The notes beneath the pieces are model-generated. The model saw nothing but the letters and a program-made list of their open reading frames with translations, did not search any database and had not been told where the DNA came from. This document shows, in pieces, positions 9,751-18,570 of a stretch of 64,000 nucleotides of DNA. Every line of letters begins with the position of its first letter. Within the stretch, counting starts at the first letter, position 1. The DNA lies in the NCBI RefSeq assembly GCF_047302405.1, contig NZ_CP154853.1, positions 4,588,001-4,652,000 of the forward strand. Reading direction: 5' to 3'. Both the position numbers and the translations under genes were made by a program. The DNA comes from Alkalihalobacillus sp047302405. GTDB taxonomy: Bacteria; Bacillota; Bacilli; Bacillales; Bacillaceae_D.

Positions 9751-10431
9751 ATGAAAAAAATGATGACAGCAGTAGGAATCACATTATTAGCAGGGAGTTT
9801 GTTAGTTGCTTGTAATAATGATGATGGAGCAGGTGCACCGGAAGATACAGGCAGCGATGAAAGGGTAAATGATGTCGCTGATGGTGATAGTAGCGAAAAT
9901 GACTCGACCACAAATAATGGGATTGATGATGAGGTTGAGGAAAATAATGATGGTGATTCAGGAGAGTCGGAAGGTCCAGTTTCTAGTGAGGAATTTGAAG
10001 ATCAATTGGATTTATCGATAGGCGATACAGGCCAAGTATCAAGTACACTAGGTGCTTTTGAAATGACAGTAGATTCTATCAGTAAAGAGGTAGAACTAGA
10101 TGGAAAAAGTTCTCCATTAGATTTTTACCTTGTAGTTGATGTTACATTAAAAAATATTGGTGATAAAACATATAATGCTGAAGATATAGCTGGCTCATAT
10201 AGAATAACCAATGTTCCAGATGGTTCTGGACAAAGTGATATTACAAACAATCTTGATTCAATAGATAAACTAACAGGTGACCTAGAACCAGGAGAAGAAA
10301 TAAGTGGAAAGCTAGTATTTGATGTACAGGGTGAAGGAGAGCAGTATTTAAAAATAAATGGTGGTTTAATAGCTTCAGATGCTGTTCATAACGATACCGT
10401 TTGGACATTTACAGAGGATGAGATGGAGTAA
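9751..10431 (+). CDS. DUF4352-type lipoprotein, paralogue 1
   Basis: The 226-residue secreted lipoprotein begins with a basic-hydrophobic signal peptide and lipobox LLVAC (Cys at about 21). A long Asp/Glu/Ser/Asn-rich linker (about 22-85) is followed by a beta-sandwich domain with the DUF4352 pattern: QVSSTLGAFEMTVDSI, then VDVTLKNIGD, then LEPGEEISGKLVFD. It should be anchored on the outer face of the membrane. It is the first of four tandem paralogues placed inside the tad gene run, 21 bases after the TadG-like gene. It resembles paralogue 3 most (both end in VWTFTE-x-EME). DUF4352 proteins have no established biochemical activity; a structural or ligand-binding role at the pilus is inference. 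Confidence 0.8.
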   Translation: MKKMMTAVGITLLAGSLLVACNNDDGAGAPEDTGSDERVNDVADGDSSENDSTTNNGIDDEVEENNDGDSGESEGPVSSEEFEDQLDLSIGDTGQVSSTLGAFEMTVDSISKEVELDGKSSPLDFYLVVDVTLKNIGDKTYNAEDIAGSYRITNVPDGSGQSDITNNLDSIDKLTGDLEPGEEISGKLVFDVQGEGEQYLKINGGLIASDAVHNDTVWTFTEDEME

Positions 10432-10439
10432 TCGGTAAT

Positions 10440-10465
10440 GAGAAAGGTCCTGAATGACCTTTCTC
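10440..10465 (+). terminator. Intercistronic hairpin after lipoprotein 1
   Basis: A perfect 10-bp stem (GAGAAAGGTC with GACCTTTCTC) closes a 6-nt loop, but no T-run follows. It may be a weak terminator or an mRNA-stabilising hairpin inside the operon. A diverged copy occurs after paralogue 3 at 11885-11917. Confidence 0.55.
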
Positions 10466-10540
10466 CACCCTATTTGAGTTAAGCAGTGGGAGTGTTTAAT
10501 TGAAATAGAGTGAGCGAGTTAAAGAGTGGAGGAAATGTCT

Positions 10541-11197
10541 ATGAAAAAAATGATGACAGCAATCGGAATTACAATACTAGCGGGGAGTTTATTAGTAGCT
10601 TGTAATTCAGATGAGGGTTCAGTAGAAGCTGAAAATGGGTCAATTGATAATGATAATCCTGGAAGTGAAACGTCAGGAGATGAACAAGAGGATTCTTTAA
10701 GTAAAGAAGATTCAGAGACTAGTGATTCGAATAGGATTGCTTCTACAGGTGAGTATGAAGACCAAGCTGATCTTCAAATCGGGGATACAGCACAAATTGC
10801 AAGCACGATAGGAGAGTTTGAAATCTCCATTGACTCAGTTGAATATACAGAAGAACAAATTGATGGTGAAGGCTCATTATTTGATGCATGGATTATTGCA
10901 GACATTACCGTAACAAATATTGGAGAAACAGTTTTAGCACCAGATAACACTATAGGAGTTCTTGAAATAACAAGTAACTTAGATGGGTCTGGTGCACCAG
11001 ACTATTCATCACAATTCGATAGCGTTGATGGATTGGAAGGAGAACTTCAACCAGGTGAAACAGTTAGTGGTCAGGCGCTTTTTGTAATTAGAGATCGGGA
11101 AGAACAATACATTAGAGTCAACAGTGGATTAATGGCTGCAGGTGGAGTCAAGAATAATGCGATTTGGACATTTGAGACAAGTGAAGCAAAAGAGTAA
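10541..11197 (+). CDS. DUF4352-type lipoprotein, paralogue 2
   Basis: This secreted lipoprotein has lipobox SLLVAC, an acidic Ser/Asn-rich linker and a C-terminal DUF4352-like domain (QIASTIGEFEISIDSVEY, ITVTNIGET, LQPGETVSGQALF). An in-frame GTG lies at 10526, but GGAGG at 10528-10532 is 8 bases from the ATG at 10541, which is used here. The protein then starts MKKMMTAIG like its paralogues. The 3' end is separated by only 31 bases from paralogue 3. Confidence 0.8.
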   Translation: MKKMMTAIGITILAGSLLVACNSDEGSVEAENGSIDNDNPGSETSGDEQEDSLSKEDSETSDSNRIASTGEYEDQADLQIGDTAQIASTIGEFEISIDSVEYTEEQIDGEGSLFDAWIIADITVTNIGETVLAPDNTIGVLEITSNLDGSGAPDYSSQFDSVDGLEGELQPGETVSGQALFVIRDREEQYIRVNSGLMAAGGVKNNAIWTFETSEAKE

Positions 11198-11228
11198 GTA
11201 AAAGAGATATTAAATGTAGGAGGCTATT

Positions 11229-11870
11229 ATGAAGAAAATGATGACAGCAGTAGGAGTCATATTTTTAGCGGGAAGTTTATTAGCGGCTTGTAACAGTGAT
11301 GAAGGAACAGATACAAGAGAAGAGACAACGGATGAGGGGACTTCTAACGAACTGGTAGATGAGGGTGAAAATGAAGAAGATAACGAAACTGATTCAGAGG
11401 CTTCAGGTGGAGGAATGTCCTCAGACCAAGACTTTAATGACCAGTTAGATTTAGGAATTGGAGATACCGCTCAAATCTCAAGTAATCAAGGGGCCTATGA
11501 AATTACGATTCATTCAGTTAAAAGAGAAGAAGAAGTCGATGGAGAGACCTCTATGTTCGACTACATTATTGTAGTTGATTTAACTGTAAAAAATATAGGT
11601 GATGAAGTTTTAGATGCATACAACCCGATAGGAGTTTTAGATCAAACAGCAAGGTTAGAAGGTTCCGGATCAGGTGATTTTTCTAAGGATTTTCCTAGCA
11701 TTGATGCAATTTCTGGTGATTTAGAACCTGGAGAAGAAATCAAAGGGCAAGCACTTTTTGCTACGAAACAAAATGGGGAACAATTTATTCGTATCAAGCC
11801 TGGCTTAATAGCAGCAGATGGTGTTTATAACGAGGTTGTCTGGACATTTACAGAGGAAGAAATGGAGTAA
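11229..11870 (+). CDS. DUF4352-type lipoprotein, paralogue 3
   Basis: The 213-residue lipoprotein has a signal peptide with lipobox SLLAAC, an acidic linker (about 22-70) and a DUF4352-like domain (QISSNQGAYEITIHSVKR, DLTVKNIGDEV, LEPGEEIKGQALFA). It is closest to paralogue 1 by its C-terminal residues and by the spacer that follows it. That supports an origin by duplication of the pair 1-2. The ATG at 11229 follows TAGGAGGC. The product is expected on the outer membrane face, near the pilus base. Confidence 0.8.
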   Translation: MKKMMTAVGVIFLAGSLLAACNSDEGTDTREETTDEGTSNELVDEGENEEDNETDSEASGGGMSSDQDFNDQLDLGIGDTAQISSNQGAYEITIHSVKREEEVDGETSMFDYIIVVDLTVKNIGDEVLDAYNPIGVLDQTARLEGSGSGDFSKDFPSIDAISGDLEPGEEIKGQALFATKQNGEQFIRIKPGLIAADGVYNEVVWTFTEEEME

Positions 11871-11884
11871 TACATTTTGTAAAT

Positions 11885-11917
11885 GAGAAAGGTCTAATTA
11901 TAAATAAGACTTTTCTC
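11885..11917 (+). terminator. Intercistronic hairpin after lipoprotein 3
   Basis: The stem GAGAAAGGTC pairs with GACTTTTCTC (one mismatched or wobble position). This is the diverged counterpart of the hairpin at 10440-10465. The 80 bases that follow are also clearly homologous to the spacer after paralogue 1. Confidence 0.5.
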
Positions 11918-11993
11918 CATCCTATTTGAGTTAAGCAGACAAGTGGGAGGGTTTAACTGAAATAGAGTGATAAGAGATTGGAGGGCAAGGAGT

Positions 11994-12581
11994 ATGAACA
12001 AGATGATCAAGGCAGTAGGCATTAGTGTATTAGCTTTTGGAGCACTAGTCGCGTGTAATTCAGAAGCAGAAGAATCCTCGGGTAATACTTCACAATCTAG
12101 TGATTTTGTAGATGGAGCAGAACAAGAGGGGACGGGAGAACAGATTAATATCAGAATGGGAGAACCCGTGCAAATTGACAGTACGATTGGTTCATTTGAA
12201 ATTACCTTAAATTCATTAACAAGAATAGAAGAATTTGAGGTTCGTGGTTCAGCTAACTTTGATTATTTTGCTATTGGTGATTTTACGGTCAAAAATATTG
12301 GGGACACAGATTATGATGCAAAAGATATGGTTGGTGCTTTTGAATTAACAGACGATGTGGAGTCAGGTGGCCGTGGAGGCTATGCCATAAAACCTGAGGA
12401 TGGGCTTGATGTTGAACCAATTACGGGCATATTGAAGCCAGGAGAAGAAACGTCAGGAGCCATTCTATACCCTACCTATGATTATGAACAACATCATTTA
12501 GTGATCAAACCAGGCTTACTAGCTGCGGGAGGTATTAAAACAGAGGCGGTTATCACAATTGATAAAGATGAGTGGCAATAA
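11994..12581 (+). CDS. DUF4352-type lipoprotein, paralogue 4
   Basis: This is the most diverged of the four tandem lipoproteins. It has signal peptide MNKMIKAVGISVLAFGALVAC, a short acidic linker (about 25 residues shorter than in the others) and a DUF4352-like domain (VQIDSTIGSFEITLNSL, DFTVKNIGDTD, LKPGEETSGAILY, LLAAGGI). The open frame extends upstream to 11967, but GGAGGG at 11980-11985 places the start at the ATG 11994. It is the last gene before a 250-base gap and the second TadE-like gene. Confidence 0.8.
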   Translation: MNKMIKAVGISVLAFGALVACNSEAEESSGNTSQSSDFVDGAEQEGTGEQINIRMGEPVQIDSTIGSFEITLNSLTRIEEFEVRGSANFDYFAIGDFTVKNIGDTDYDAKDMVGAFELTDDVESGGRGGYAIKPEDGLDVEPITGILKPGEETSGAILYPTYDYEQHHLVIKPGLLAAGGIKTEAVITIDKDEWQ

Positions 12582-12830
12582 TCACTCAGTTAGAAAATAA
12601 GTAAAGTTATGACAATCCATATGACTTTTGTAAAACCTTAGTAACATTATTTATTAAAACGTCATGTATCTTAGTTAAAAACCGTGGGCTATAGTCTGAT
12701 TTTGAAAAAATGTGGATTAATTTGGTTTTAAATGGATAAAAGAAGGGCAAATAGAAATATCTCTCTGTTTTGTTTGCCTTCATTGAATTCCTTTTATTTA
12801 AAGCGGTGGAATGAGGAGGTGGGAACAAGA

Positions 12831-13403
12831 ATGTTAAAAAGGTTTATGCGAAGAGAGGATGGAAGCTTAACGCTCGAGGCTGCGATGGTGATGCCGGTAT
12901 TTTTACTTTTTACGGTCTTTTTAGCCATGATGATTCGAATATCTGTGGCAGATATGGCATTAAAACAAGCCGTAAGTGAGACGACTCAAATCGTAGCAAC
13001 ACATGCCTATCCAGCCGCTTTAATTGTAGAGGGTGGTGCTAATGCAGCAGATAATTGGATTAAAAATTTTACAGAAGAAGAATTTAGCTTAACTTCCGTC
13101 GAAAATTTAGTGCAGGAAGTACTAGGTGTCTTTGGGATTGAAATTATGGATGTCTTTGGAGACGCAGCAGTCGGTGCTACTCAGCCGTTTGTAGAAACGA
13201 ATTTTGGTAGAGCAAACTCGGACGGTTTATTTGATCCTAGTAGGGTGAACGTAACAAATGTTGATCTGGACGTGTCCGGTTATGGTTTAAAAGGCTACTT
13301 CGGCATAACCGCCACCTACGAAGTCCCAATCATTGCCCCCTTCGTCAATCGCACCATCACACTCGAACAAAGTGCATACGAAAAAATCTGGACCGGATCA
13401 TAA
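12831..13403 (+). CDS. TadE/TadF-like pseudopilin
   Basis: The protein (about 190 residues) has a basic leader RFMRREDG followed by SLTLEAAMVMPVFLLFTVFL, the TadE/F-type prepilin segment with Gly before the cleavage point and Glu at +5. A Val-rich extracytoplasmic domain follows. It is a second minor pseudopilin, as expected for Tad systems that carry both TadE and TadF. The open frame reaches back to 12732, but GAGGAGGTG about 10 bases before the ATG at 12831, and the position of the leader, decide the start. Confidence 0.78.
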   Translation: MLKRFMRREDGSLTLEAAMVMPVFLLFTVFLAMMIRISVADMALKQAVSETTQIVATHAYPAALIVEGGANAADNWIKNFTEEEFSLTSVENLVQEVLGVFGIEIMDVFGDAAVGATQPFVETNFGRANSDGLFDPSRVNVTNVDLDVSGYGLKGYFGITATYEVPIIAPFVNRTITLEQSAYEKIWTGS

Positions 13404-13432
13404 AACCAGCTGCTTTAAGGAGGTGTATGTGT

Positions 13433-13957
13433 TTGTATTTGGAGATTTATGATTATCTTTTATTTCTTTATTTGTTAGTTGCTTTATATATGGATGTTCG
13501 TTATCAGAAGCTGCCGAACTGGCTTACGGCGGGGGCGATGGCGGTTGGTCTTGTGTTCCATTTAATCGTGAATGGAATTGATGGTCTCATTTTTTCTGTT
13601 TTAGGCTTACTTGTTGCTGGTCTTATTTTCTTACTTTTATACGTATTTAAAGCCTTAGGGGCAGGAGATGTGAAACTCTTTGCCGGAATCGGAGCATTAA
13701 TTGGGGTTGTCAATGTACTCAATGTCATGATGTACTCGATTATTTATGCCGGATTAATTGCCATCGTCTTGTTAGTCTTTACAAGAACTTTTTTACGACG
13801 TTTAGTGACAGGTTTGTTTGCGATGATAAGTAGCTTGACGTCAAAGGATTTATCACATCTAGAAACATTTAAAGCAACAAAGGCGACTCGTTTTCCATTT
13901 ATGTATGCCGTCGTACCTGCTGTTGTCACTGCTTATTATTATTTAGGAAAGTTTTAA
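13433..13957 (+). CDS. tadV: TadV/CpaA-type prepilin peptidase (A24)
   Basis: This is a polytopic aspartic peptidase of about 175 residues, lacking the methylase domain of PilD-type enzymes, as in TadV/CpaA. The two catalytic aspartates are visible: Asp in ALYMDVRYQKLPN near residue 21, and the GxGD motif in ALGAGDVKLFAG near residue 81. About six hydrophobic segments are seen. It should cleave the Flp pilin and the TadE-type proteins of this cluster. An ATG at 13427 sits 1 base from AAGGAGGTG (13418-13425). The in-frame TTG at 13433, 7 bases away, is the better start. Confidence 0.87.
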   Translation: MYLEIYDYLLFLYLLVALYMDVRYQKLPNWLTAGAMAVGLVFHLIVNGIDGLIFSVLGLLVAGLIFLLLYVFKALGAGDVKLFAGIGALIGVVNVLNVMMYSIIYAGLIAIVLLVFTRTFLRRLVTGLFAMISSLTSKDLSHLETFKATKATRFPFMYAVVPAVVTAYYYLGKF

Positions 13958-13984
13958 TTGGAAAATGAGATAGGAGGAAAAACC

Positions 13985-15760
13985 ATGGGAGAAAGCAAGA
14001 CAATCTTTGGTTTGAGTTATGATTACCACGAGAAAAATGGACAATATTTACTTTTTACAAAAAAGAATCAACAAGAGCTAACCGAGGAGAACATCATTCA
14101 TCTACAGCTACGGATGATGCAATCGAACCAAATTCCGAACCTTCTACCATTATCTGTAGAGGAAATTGATTTTCACTTAAAGCTCTATTATGACATTACG
14201 TCGAAACGTCAATTAAACGTTTATTTAACCCAACATCCATTATCCTCACACGAGTTTTATCAGTTGTTTATGAACATCCTGACGACGCTTGAGCAAAGTA
14301 AACTCTATATGCTGAATGAACATCAGTACATATTAAAGGAAGAGTTTATTTATCTCGGCAAAACGTCGCAGCAATTGTATTTAACCTATGTACCGGTGGA
14401 AAGTTTAGAAAAACAAACGACGACAATGGAAGACTTAAAGGAATTATTAGGTTCTCTTGCAAAGAAAGTCGATAGTTTACAAGGGAGTGAGCTAAATACG
14501 ATTAACCAATATATTGAGAATCCTTCTTTTAATTTAGCTGGTTTGAAGGAATTATTATTGGAGCTTCAACAATTAAGACCTAATCCTTATCAAGGTTACC
14601 AATCGATGAATCCGCAGCAACCCCATCCGGCTCAAGCTAACGGTTCATTTAATCAGCCACAACCGTCTCCACAGGGGCATGAAAATAGTTCAACTTATGA
14701 GCAAGGTCAGGAGCAAAATGAACCATTTGATCCGTTTAGACAGGACCCGGCCAAATCAAATAAAACGAACGTAAAAGAAAAGAAGAAAAAACCTAAAAAT
14801 AAGGAACAGAAGCCACAAGGTGAGCCATTAACCCAACGAATTAAGCTCTATATCGGGGTTGGAGCGGCTTTGGCCATCGCGTTAGTTTGGAAACTATTTG
14901 AAATGGTTCCGTCACAAGGGATATTTTATACAGCCGTTACTTTAAGTGTCTTGTTGTTGGCTGCGGCCGTTTACTTTATTTTCTTCTTTAAAACAGGCGT
15001 ATCTAAAGAAAACAAAACGAAGAAAAAAGGTCAAACGAGAGCAGAAGTGGCTGCCTCAAATGAACAGAATCAGCCAATCAATGGTTATTATCAACAAGTG
15101 CCTCAAGGGGTAAATAGTAATGGATATGCAAATGTAAATGGTTCACCGTCAAATTATGTTTCCTTTAACCAAGGAGTGAGCCCGCAATCACAAGGCTATC
15201 AACAACCAGCCGCGACACAAGTTCAACCGACGGCAACGGCCACAGCCACAGCGGTCGCAACGAAACCTCAAGTGATGCCATCTTTTAATGAGGAATTAAG
15301 TTTAGCGGCACCAAAGTCAAAACGAAAGCCAAAACCTGAGCCGGTTGCTTTTATGGAAGAAGATCATTCGTTAATGATGGATACAGGTTTATTATCAGAA
15401 AGTGATGATACGGTTCTATTAGGCGACGATGATTTTGATGAGGAAGTTGGGTTTGAAATAACGAATCCTCATTTAGAGGTCGAACGTGATGGAGAACTTG
15501 AACAAATTGAACTCAATCAGTCTCATTTTACGATTGGACGAAATGACTCAGCGGTCATCTATGTAGAAGATAGCGTTGGGGTTTCGCGTGTCCATGTTGA
15601 ATTCGTTCGCATTGAAGATAGCTTTGGTGTGAAAGACTTAGGATCAAAAAATGGTACAAAATTAAATGGGGAAGCACTTGTGCCATACAAAATCTATGCT
15701 CTCCAAGTTGATGATATCATCTCAGTCGGAAAAGTTGATTATACCTTTAAATGGGAGTAA
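13985..15760 (+). CDS. FHA-domain membrane protein with DUF6382-like N-terminus
   Basis: The protein (about 590 residues) has four parts. The N-terminal globular domain (about 1-200) resembles DUF6382. A Gln/Pro/Asn-rich and then Lys-rich linker follows. Two closely spaced membrane segments lie at about 288-335. A second Gln/Ala-rich linker leads to a C-terminal FHA domain (about 500-590). FHA signatures are visible: FTIGRNDSA, VSRVHVEF and LGSKNGTKLNGE, including the phosphothreonine-contacting Arg and Ser-Arg-x-His. The next two genes encode a phosphatase and a kinase, so the FHA domain probably reads a phosphothreonine set by them. Start chosen at ATG 13985 after AGGAGGAAA; an upstream TTG at 13958 lacks a site. 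Confidence 0.82.
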   Translation: MGESKTIFGLSYDYHEKNGQYLLFTKKNQQELTEENIIHLQLRMMQSNQIPNLLPLSVEEIDFHLKLYYDITSKRQLNVYLTQHPLSSHEFYQLFMNILTTLEQSKLYMLNEHQYILKEEFIYLGKTSQQLYLTYVPVESLEKQTTTMEDLKELLGSLAKKVDSLQGSELNTINQYIENPSFNLAGLKELLLELQQLRPNPYQGYQSMNPQQPHPAQANGSFNQPQPSPQGHENSSTYEQGQEQNEPFDPFRQDPAKSNKTNVKEKKKKPKNKEQKPQGEPLTQRIKLYIGVGAALAIALVWKLFEMVPSQGIFYTAVTLSVLLLAAAVYFIFFFKTGVSKENKTKKKGQTRAEVAASNEQNQPINGYYQQVPQGVNSNGYANVNGSPSNYVSFNQGVSPQSQGYQQPAATQVQPTATATATAVATKPQVMPSFNEELSLAAPKSKRKPKPEPVAFMEEDHSLMMDTGLLSESDDTVLLGDDDFDEEVGFEITNPHLEVERDGELEQIELNQSHFTIGRNDSAVIYVEDSVGVSRVHVEFVRIEDSFGVKDLGSKNGTKLNGEALVPYKIYALQVDDIISVGKVDYTFKWE

Positions 15761-15766
15761 GCCTTT

Positions 15767-16705
15767 ATGACTTTTAATGAAAATTGGCAAATCGGTCTTG
15801 CTACACATACAGGACCAGTAAAAGAGCGAAATGAAGATAATTATTTTTTACGAATGACGTTTGATCCAAAAGGCCAAGAATTTGGAGTATTGGCAATTGC
15901 AGATGGCATGGGTGGGTATCAAGACGGGGCTGAAGCGAGCAAACTAGTCGTCAAAAAATTAGATAGTTGGTGGCTAAAACGTGTCCCAAAATTATTGAAG
16001 AAAAAAAACTTACAACAGCATTTGTCTAGTGAATTTGAGAAGCTTTTTGTGCAAATGAATCAAGAGCTTTTACAAATTGGCTCTAAGCTTGGAACGACCT
16101 TGTCATTAATTGTCATGTATGGTGGACATTATCAGCTCTATCATGTTGGTGATAGTCGTATTTATCAAATTAAGGGGAGCCAAGGATTTCAGCGTTTTAT
16201 TCATCAACAGCAGCAACACGATATCAGCTTAGCGAAGCAGCTGACTGAGGAATTAGAAGTCGAAATTGAAATGGCTCTGTTAACCGAAGATCATTCCTGG
16301 GTCGAGCAGCAAGTTAAAAAGGGCAAGTTAACAAGAGAGCAAGCGAGAAACCATCGCAAACGAAACATGCTCACCCAATGCCTCGGAATTGAAGAACATG
16401 TTGACCCTTTTGAGCAAGTTGGATTCTATCATTCTAGCGATTTATTTTTACTTTGTAGTGACGGGTTTTATTCGATGTTCTCCGATGAGGAAATCATAAC
16501 GACCTTACAAGGGTTAGAGAAAGAATACACCGATTTGCAGCTTATCGCTGATTATTTAGTGAAGCTCGCTAATTTTTCTGGCACAAGAGATAACATTACC
16601 GTTTTATTAGTACGTAATATATTTGCCAAAGATCAAGTGACAGAATCAGAACAGAAGAGTTTTTTACAATCCTTATTCAGTCGGACTAAGCGAGGAACAC
16701 AGTAA
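15767..16705 (+). CDS. PP2C-family Ser/Thr protein phosphatase
   Basis: The 312-residue metal-dependent phosphatase has the PP2C motifs in order: TGPVKERNEDNY, IADGMGG, GTTLSLI, YHVGDSRIY, LCSDGFYSM and GTRDNITVLL. The aspartates that bind the two metals are all present. It should remove phosphate from Ser/Thr residues, opposing the kinase encoded 1 base downstream. It lies 6 bases after the FHA gene, so the three form a tight unit comparable in logic to the PpkA-PppA-Fha switch of type VI secretion (analogy, not homology of the whole system). No membrane segment is seen; it is probably cytoplasmic. Confidence 0.92.
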   Translation: MTFNENWQIGLATHTGPVKERNEDNYFLRMTFDPKGQEFGVLAIADGMGGYQDGAEASKLVVKKLDSWWLKRVPKLLKKKNLQQHLSSEFEKLFVQMNQELLQIGSKLGTTLSLIVMYGGHYQLYHVGDSRIYQIKGSQGFQRFIHQQQQHDISLAKQLTEELEVEIEMALLTEDHSWVEQQVKKGKLTREQARNHRKRNMLTQCLGIEEHVDPFEQVGFYHSSDLFLLCSDGFYSMFSDEEIITTLQGLEKEYTDLQLIADYLVKLANFSGTRDNITVLLVRNIFAKDQVTESEQKSFLQSLFSRTKRGTQ

Positions 16706-16706
16706 A

Positions 16707-17624
16707 ATGGCGAAACATGATATTCATTTCCAAGCCGGTGATGTCTTAAAGGGACGTTATGAAATCATTCGTCAAATTGGAGCAGGTGGAATGTCAGCCG
16801 TTTATTTAGCAGAAGACAGCCACGATCATAATCAATTATGGGCTGTAAAAGTAGCGGATATGAAACAGAAAATTTCACGTCGCCTATTTTCTGAAGCAAA
16901 ACTGCTTAGTGAGCTTAACCATCCAGGCCTTCCTCAAATTGCAGACTTTTTTGCTTCTGAAGACGAACGTTACTTTTTCCTCGTCCAGGAATATGTCGAT
17001 GGCAGGTCATTGCTTGAAGTGTATGAAAATCAAGACGAGCCATTTTCAGAAGAAGAGGTTTTGAACATTAGCTTAGCTTTAGCCGAAATTCTTGATTATT
17101 TACACAGTCAACAACCAGCCATTATTTACCGTGATTTGAAGCCAGGTAATATTATGATTACAACAAATGGGCAAGTGAAACTGATTGACTTTGGGATTGC
17201 CCGAAAGTTCGATGAAAGCAAGTTAAAAGACACATTACAAATTGGGACGGTTGGCTTTGCCGCTCCTGAGCAATTTGAAAAGCAACAATCCGATACGAGA
17301 ACCGATTTATTTACACTCGGTGCCTTAATGTATTATCTGTTAAGTGGCGGGAAGTTTGTCTATATTACCCAAAAGCCGATCCAGCACTTTCGCACAGGTT
17401 TAACAAAAGCGACAAGAACATGCTTGGAGGCTTTAGTACAGCTGGAACCAGATAACCGTCCGCAATCAATTATTGAGGTGAAGGAGTATTTACAGCAAGG
17501 GATTGCTCAATTGCGTAAGTCTTCTTGGCATCCTCAACTGAATTGGTGGCTTATCACAAAATACTCTGTATCGATTTTAAGTCTCATTGCAGTGTGCCTT
17601 TATATATATTTTGACCAATTATAA
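16707..17624 (+). CDS. Tail-anchored Ser/Thr protein kinase
   Basis: This is a Hanks-type kinase of 305 residues. It shows a Gly loop (IGAGGMSAVY), the ATP-binding Lys in WAVKVA, the catalytic loop IIYRDLKPGNIM (YRD instead of the usual HRD), the LIDFGIA metal motif and the AAPEQF activation segment. A single hydrophobic segment at the extreme C-terminus (YSVSILSLIAVCLYIYF) should anchor it in the membrane with no outer sensor domain, unlike PrkC with its PASTA repeats. It is placed 1 base after the PP2C gene, so co-expression is likely. Probable substrates are local (FHA protein, Tad or EssB-like proteins), by inference. Confidence 0.92.
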   Translation: MAKHDIHFQAGDVLKGRYEIIRQIGAGGMSAVYLAEDSHDHNQLWAVKVADMKQKISRRLFSEAKLLSELNHPGLPQIADFFASEDERYFFLVQEYVDGRSLLEVYENQDEPFSEEEVLNISLALAEILDYLHSQQPAIIYRDLKPGNIMITTNGQVKLIDFGIARKFDESKLKDTLQIGTVGFAAPEQFEKQQSDTRTDLFTLGALMYYLLSGGKFVYITQKPIQHFRTGLTKATRTCLEALVQLEPDNRPQSIIEVKEYLQQGIAQLRKSSWHPQLNWWLITKYSVSILSLIAVCLYIYFDQL

Positions 17625-17642
17625 TTAGGAGAGGTGATTAAT

Positions 17643-18467
17643 ATGAATTGTCAAGCGTGTGGAAAAGAGTTAACAAATGCCGATAAGTTTTGTATTCATT
17701 GTGGCGAAAAGGTTGGAGAGAGTCTAATCAGTGATTCGGCGGCAAAAGTGGAGACAGAACCGACTAAAAAAGAAACGGCTGCAGCGATAGAAGCTGTTCA
17801 TCCGACTCAAGCTCCAACAAGTGGGGGAACGACTGAGGCCAATAAGGGCCAAAATGAAAAGGTCGAACAAGCGAAAAAGACCGCATCGGATTATTTTCAA
17901 TTTATTACAAAGCAACTGAAAGCACCGACAGAAACCGCGATTAAATATGAGAAAAGCAATTTCATTTTCGGGTACATTAACTTTGCTCTCATTTCGTTAT
18001 TTTTTGCCTTAGCATCTTATTTTCAATTTTCAAGTTTAGCGAGAGGTTTTTTGAGTGCAGGCGACTTTTTTGAACTGTTTTTTCAAGCGTTCTTTTCTAT
18101 CGCTGTGATTCTTGTTGCGACGGCGGCCCTTCTTTTTGCAGTGTTAAAGTTTGTCTACAAGATTGACTTAAAATTTCATGACATCGTCAGTCAATACGGA
18201 ACGTGGTTAAGCATCCCGGTCTATATTGCCGCCGCTTATTTCCTTTCATCCGCGATTGGATTGAATGTCTTAACGTCATTAATCGTTGTTCTTCTATTAA
18301 GCTTACTTGTCGCGGTAGTTGCTCTTACTTTCTTTTATTACCGTCAGCAGATGTCAAAAGGCATTGACCCGATTTATGGACTTTTAATCGTCTTTGCAGG
18401 AGTAGCAGTCATTTTAGCATTAACAGCAGATTTTATTTTATCTGGTTTAATGAGAGCCATTTTTTAA
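17643..18467 (+). CDS. Zinc-ribbon polytopic membrane protein (Yip1-like)
   Basis: The 274-residue protein has an N-terminal zinc ribbon (CQACGKEL...FCIHCGEK), an Ala/Glu/Lys-rich linker to about 85, and five or six hydrophobic segments between 100 and 274. The layout is that of bacterial Yip1-like or zinc-ribbon membrane proteins of unknown function. A GTG at 17634 precedes the chosen ATG. AGGAGAGGTGAT at 17627-17638 fits the ATG at 17643. It lies 18 bases after the kinase gene and is the last gene before a 560-base repeat-filled gap. Its role in the locus is unknown. Confidence 0.75.
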   Translation: MNCQACGKELTNADKFCIHCGEKVGESLISDSAAKVETEPTKKETAAAIEAVHPTQAPTSGGTTEANKGQNEKVEQAKKTASDYFQFITKQLKAPTETAIKYEKSNFIFGYINFALISLFFALASYFQFSSLARGFLSAGDFFELFFQAFFSIAVILVATAALLFAVLKFVYKIDLKFHDIVSQYGTWLSIPVYIAAAYFLSSAIGLNVLTSLIVVLLLSLLVAVVALTFFYYRQQMSKGIDPIYGLLIVFAGVAVILALTADFILSGLMRAIF

Positions 18468-18570
18468 TAATCGAATAAACGGAAGCGACTAGACATAACT
18501 AGCTATAGAAAGTAGAAAACGAGTCCAAAGAAGATATTTTAGTTGTTTTTCAGTTGTTTTTTCTTTGACC

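Noticed and set aside
12607..12828. 73-codon minus-strand frame before the second TadE-like gene
   Set aside because: No binding site and no recognisable features; it lies in the leader of the plus-strand gene.
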